NCBI GenBank assembly: GCA_019638355.1
Contig: JAHBTY010000004.1
Coordinates: 434,001-498,000 of the forward strand
DNA: 64,000 bases
From: Cyclobacteriaceae bacterium
GTDB taxonomy: Bacteria > Bacteroidota > Bacteroidia > Cytophagales > Cyclobacteriaceae
Direction of reading: 5' to 3'
Part shown: positions 62,454 through 64,000 of the stretch, in pieces
Layout of the letters: every line of letters starts with the position of its first letter
Position numbering within the stretch: position 1 is the stretch's first letter
Position numbers and translations under genes: made by a program
The notes under the pieces: model-generated
The model's input: only the letters and a program-made list of their open reading frames with translations
Told to the model about the DNA's origin: nothing
Databases searched by the model: none

Positions 62454-63029
62454 TTATTTACCTGAGGTACTAGATGCAGTTGTTGTATAGGGCGATTTAT
62501 ATTCCTTCTCGTAATCCTGAATCAATTTGGTTTTATAGAAATCGCCACTCACGTAGCTTACAAAAATGTGAAAATCTTCTGGTTTACGGTACCCAGGCAG
62601 CGACTGGTAGCCCTGTATTACCGGTATAATACGAAACTCTTCGTCAAGAAAAACAAAATTAGGATAACTCATTTGATTGTTCAGCAAGGCCATTGCCAAC
62701 TGGTGCGACCCCTTGTTTCCATAAGGAACAAACTTAAAGGTTGTGCCGCGAAACACTACATCAGCAGTTTGTTCAGCATCAAATTTTACCGGATAATATT
62801 TTTCATTTAATAGGGTGGCAATTTTTGGATCAGTAAAAGTGTTCTTATCCATTACTTTACACCAACCACACCAATCGGTATAAACATCAATAAAAATTTT
62901 TCGCTTTTCGGTTTTGGATTTTTCAACGGCTTCTTCAAAGGTCATCCATTTAACAATAGATTCGGTTTTTTCCTGAGCCCACACCTGGCCAACCATCGCG
63001 CAAACTAAAACCACCAAATATTTTTTCAT
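62454..63029 (-). CDS. exported thioredoxin-fold protein
   Basis: A 191-residue protein with a signal peptide (MKKYLVVLVCAMVGQVWAQ). The redox motif CGWC (Cys54-Cys57) follows KIFIDVYTDW, as in DUF255/thioredoxin-like periplasmic proteins. A cis-proline-type segment is visible at MSYPNFVFLD. It probably reduces or exchanges disulfides in the periplasm. The ATG at 63029 is chosen because the longer reading upstream lacks a signal and runs through the divergent gene's promoter region. Confidence 0.88.
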   Translation of the reverse strand: MKKYLVVLVCAMVGQVWAQEKTESIVKWMTFEEAVEKSKTEKRKIFIDVYTDWCGWCKVMDKNTFTDPKIATLLNEKYYPVKFDAEQTADVVFRGTTFKFVPYGNKGSHQLAMALLNNQMSYPNFVFLDEEFRIIPVIQGYQSLPGYRKPEDFHIFVSYVSGDFYKTKLIQDYEKEYKSPYTTTASSTSGK

Positions 63030-63157
63030 AAAACTGTAATTCTGGATTGGAATGTGTAACAAATGTAAAAAGAAAAGCAGTTCCGGTGGTTTAATTAACA
63101 AACACCGGGCCGTAGTAACCTGCATCGTCCGGATAGGCACAGAACTATTGTACGCAT

Positions 63158-63433
63158 ATGAACACAAGAGCTAACCAAAACCTTAAAAAAGCCGCAAATT
63201 CGGCATTGCCAGCAAGTGGCATTGCTTTTGGAAATCAACAGTCCGTGCAATTTAAAATCACACATAAAGACCTCATTCTGGTAGCCGGTATTCTGGTGGC
63301 GCTAATTGTTGCAATTACTACGTGGATGTGGGGCTTTAACTCACAAACTGAATCGCGGCAGTTATTTCCAACTCCTGATTTTTCTAAAGCTGTACTTCAT
63401 AAAATAGGCAATACTATTATCCATAAGTTCTAA
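63158..63433 (+). CDS. hypothetical single-helix membrane protein
   Basis: A 91-residue protein with a polar N-terminus, one hydrophobic helix (DLILVAGILVALIVAITTWMWGF) and a polar tail. The family was not recognised. It diverges from the thioredoxin-like gene and overlaps the end of the convergent YkgJ-like gene by 4 bases. The ATG at 63158 is the first available. Confidence 0.55.
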   Translation: MNTRANQNLKKAANSALPASGIAFGNQQSVQFKITHKDLILVAGILVALIVAITTWMWGFNSQTESRQLFPTPDFSKAVLHKIGNTIIHKF

Positions 63434-64000
63434 TCGCGGTAAGCATAGTATTGCAGCACCGTTTCAATGGCGTGCCTGATTGCCTGATTAATCGGATAAA
63501 ATTTCTGAGCCAATTCAAAATCGATAGCGTGTAACTGCATATACACCTGATTCATCACGGGAATATCCAAACCTGCATCAATTTGTGTTGCTGCTGCTTC
63601 ATAGGCTGCAGTTTGTTCTGATTTTATAATCGCGCAGGTAACAAGTTCTTTACGTCCATATTTATTTGTGCGGGCCGAGTAACCAAACAACCTGCAGATA
63701 AGGCCGCGGTGTTTGTATTGGCTGCATAAGCCAACACCAGCTTGGGTTGGGTTAAGAATTAAACAGTTGGGATCATTTTTCTTAACTAATTGTTCGAGCC
63801 ATTGCGTTGCAAACTTTTGCTGATGTAAATACAATGCAAATGGTAAAAACTCCAACACGCTTGCCTCAATGTCGGGTTTGAAACAACATTTACCACATCC
63901 AAACTGGCAATGTAAGCCAGTATGCGATTGAAAGGTTGCAATGCGACTATCCAGTTCAGCAAAAACCTGGTTAACAGCATCTACTTTTTCGGGCAGCGTC
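63430..64000 (-). CDS. YkgJ-like cysteine-cluster protein (partial)
   Basis: This gene enters from the right edge; its reading frame is open from 63999 to the stop at 63430-63432. The visible 189 residues include the cluster CQFGCGKCC and later Cys residues (NCLILNP, GLCSQYKHRGLICRLFGYS), typical of the YkgJ zinc/iron-chelating family. The start codon is outside the window. An internal start near 63858 would lose the first cysteines and is not used. Confidence 0.8.
   Translation of the reverse strand, partial: TLPEKVDAVNQVFAELDSRIATFQSHTGLHCQFGCGKCCFKPDIEASVLEFLPFALYLHQQKFATQWLEQLVKKNDPNCLILNPTQAGVGLCSQYKHRGLICRLFGYSARTNKYGRKELVTCAIIKSEQTAAYEAAATQIDAGLDIPVMNQVYMQLHAIDFELAQKFYPINQAIRHAIETVLQYYAYRD

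Noticed and set aside
63030-63167. N-terminal extension of the thioredoxin-like gene
   Set aside because: The extension has no signal features, overlaps the divergent gene's start region, and a clean signal peptide begins at 63029.
1-64000. CRISPR arrays, insertion sequences, prophage genes or rRNA
   Set aside because: No regular spaced repeats, transposase, integrase or phage structural proteins, and no rRNA-like stretch were seen on either strand.

Overview
The window looks like a chromosomal segment of a Bacteroidota bacterium, most likely order Cytophagales. Four things point there: a type IX secretion (T9SS) C-terminal sorting domain on a giant secreted protein, a menaquinone pathway beside an Alternative Complex III (ACIII) plus A1-type cytochrome oxidase cluster, the long plant/Bacteroidetes-type IspG, and TAnnTTTG promoter elements. 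Base composition is moderate and coding density is high. No phage, insertion sequence or CRISPR array was seen.

Layout. 1-4200: end of menB, menE, an AT-rich membrane protein, a LexA-like repressor with a small upstream gene, and menC. 4.3-5.5 kb: queA. 5.7-21.6 kb: six tightly packed + strand genes with gaps of -4 to 12 bases. They encode a nucleotide-transporter-like membrane protein with HEAT repeats and a CRP-like domain, a multi-module TIR-like protein, a membrane-anchored nSTAND1-type NTPase with coiled coil and WD40 propeller, an outer-membrane barrel protein, a lipoprotein propeller and a 1880-residue T9SS adhesin. A hairpin terminator closes the group. This is the most unusual part of the window and could be an undescribed surface-sensing or conflict system. 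21.9-24.9 kb: TerC, a DinB/YfiT protein, a YheT-like hydrolase and an SRAP-domain protein that has lost three of its four catalytic residues. 24.9-34.4 kb: lipoprotein, ispG operon, SDR, a minimal MlaE-MlaF pair and a large orphan histidine kinase.

34.4-51.1 kb is one long minus-strand respiratory block: actA-actF (ACIII), ctaC, ctaD, ctaA, ctaB, two subunit III genes and subunit IV. After a strong hairpin come a Sco-like protein without the copper motif, a DUF420/CtaM-like protein, a small CxxC membrane protein and a DUF983 protein. Menaquinol made by the Men enzymes would feed ACIII, which passes electrons through its c hemes to the oxidase; IspG and CtaB/CtaA supply isoprenoid and heme A. 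A good Bacteroidetes promoter (TTTG-N19-TAGATTTG) precedes actA.

51.3-64 kb: a decayed membrane-protein gene, a lipoprotein aldose epimerase, tRNA-Cys with a nearby remnant of its own 3' end, rpsA, a TolC/ABC-ATPase pair, and a run of small envelope and housekeeping genes including a 43-codon gene with its own promoter and terminator. A YkgJ-like gene is cut by the right edge.
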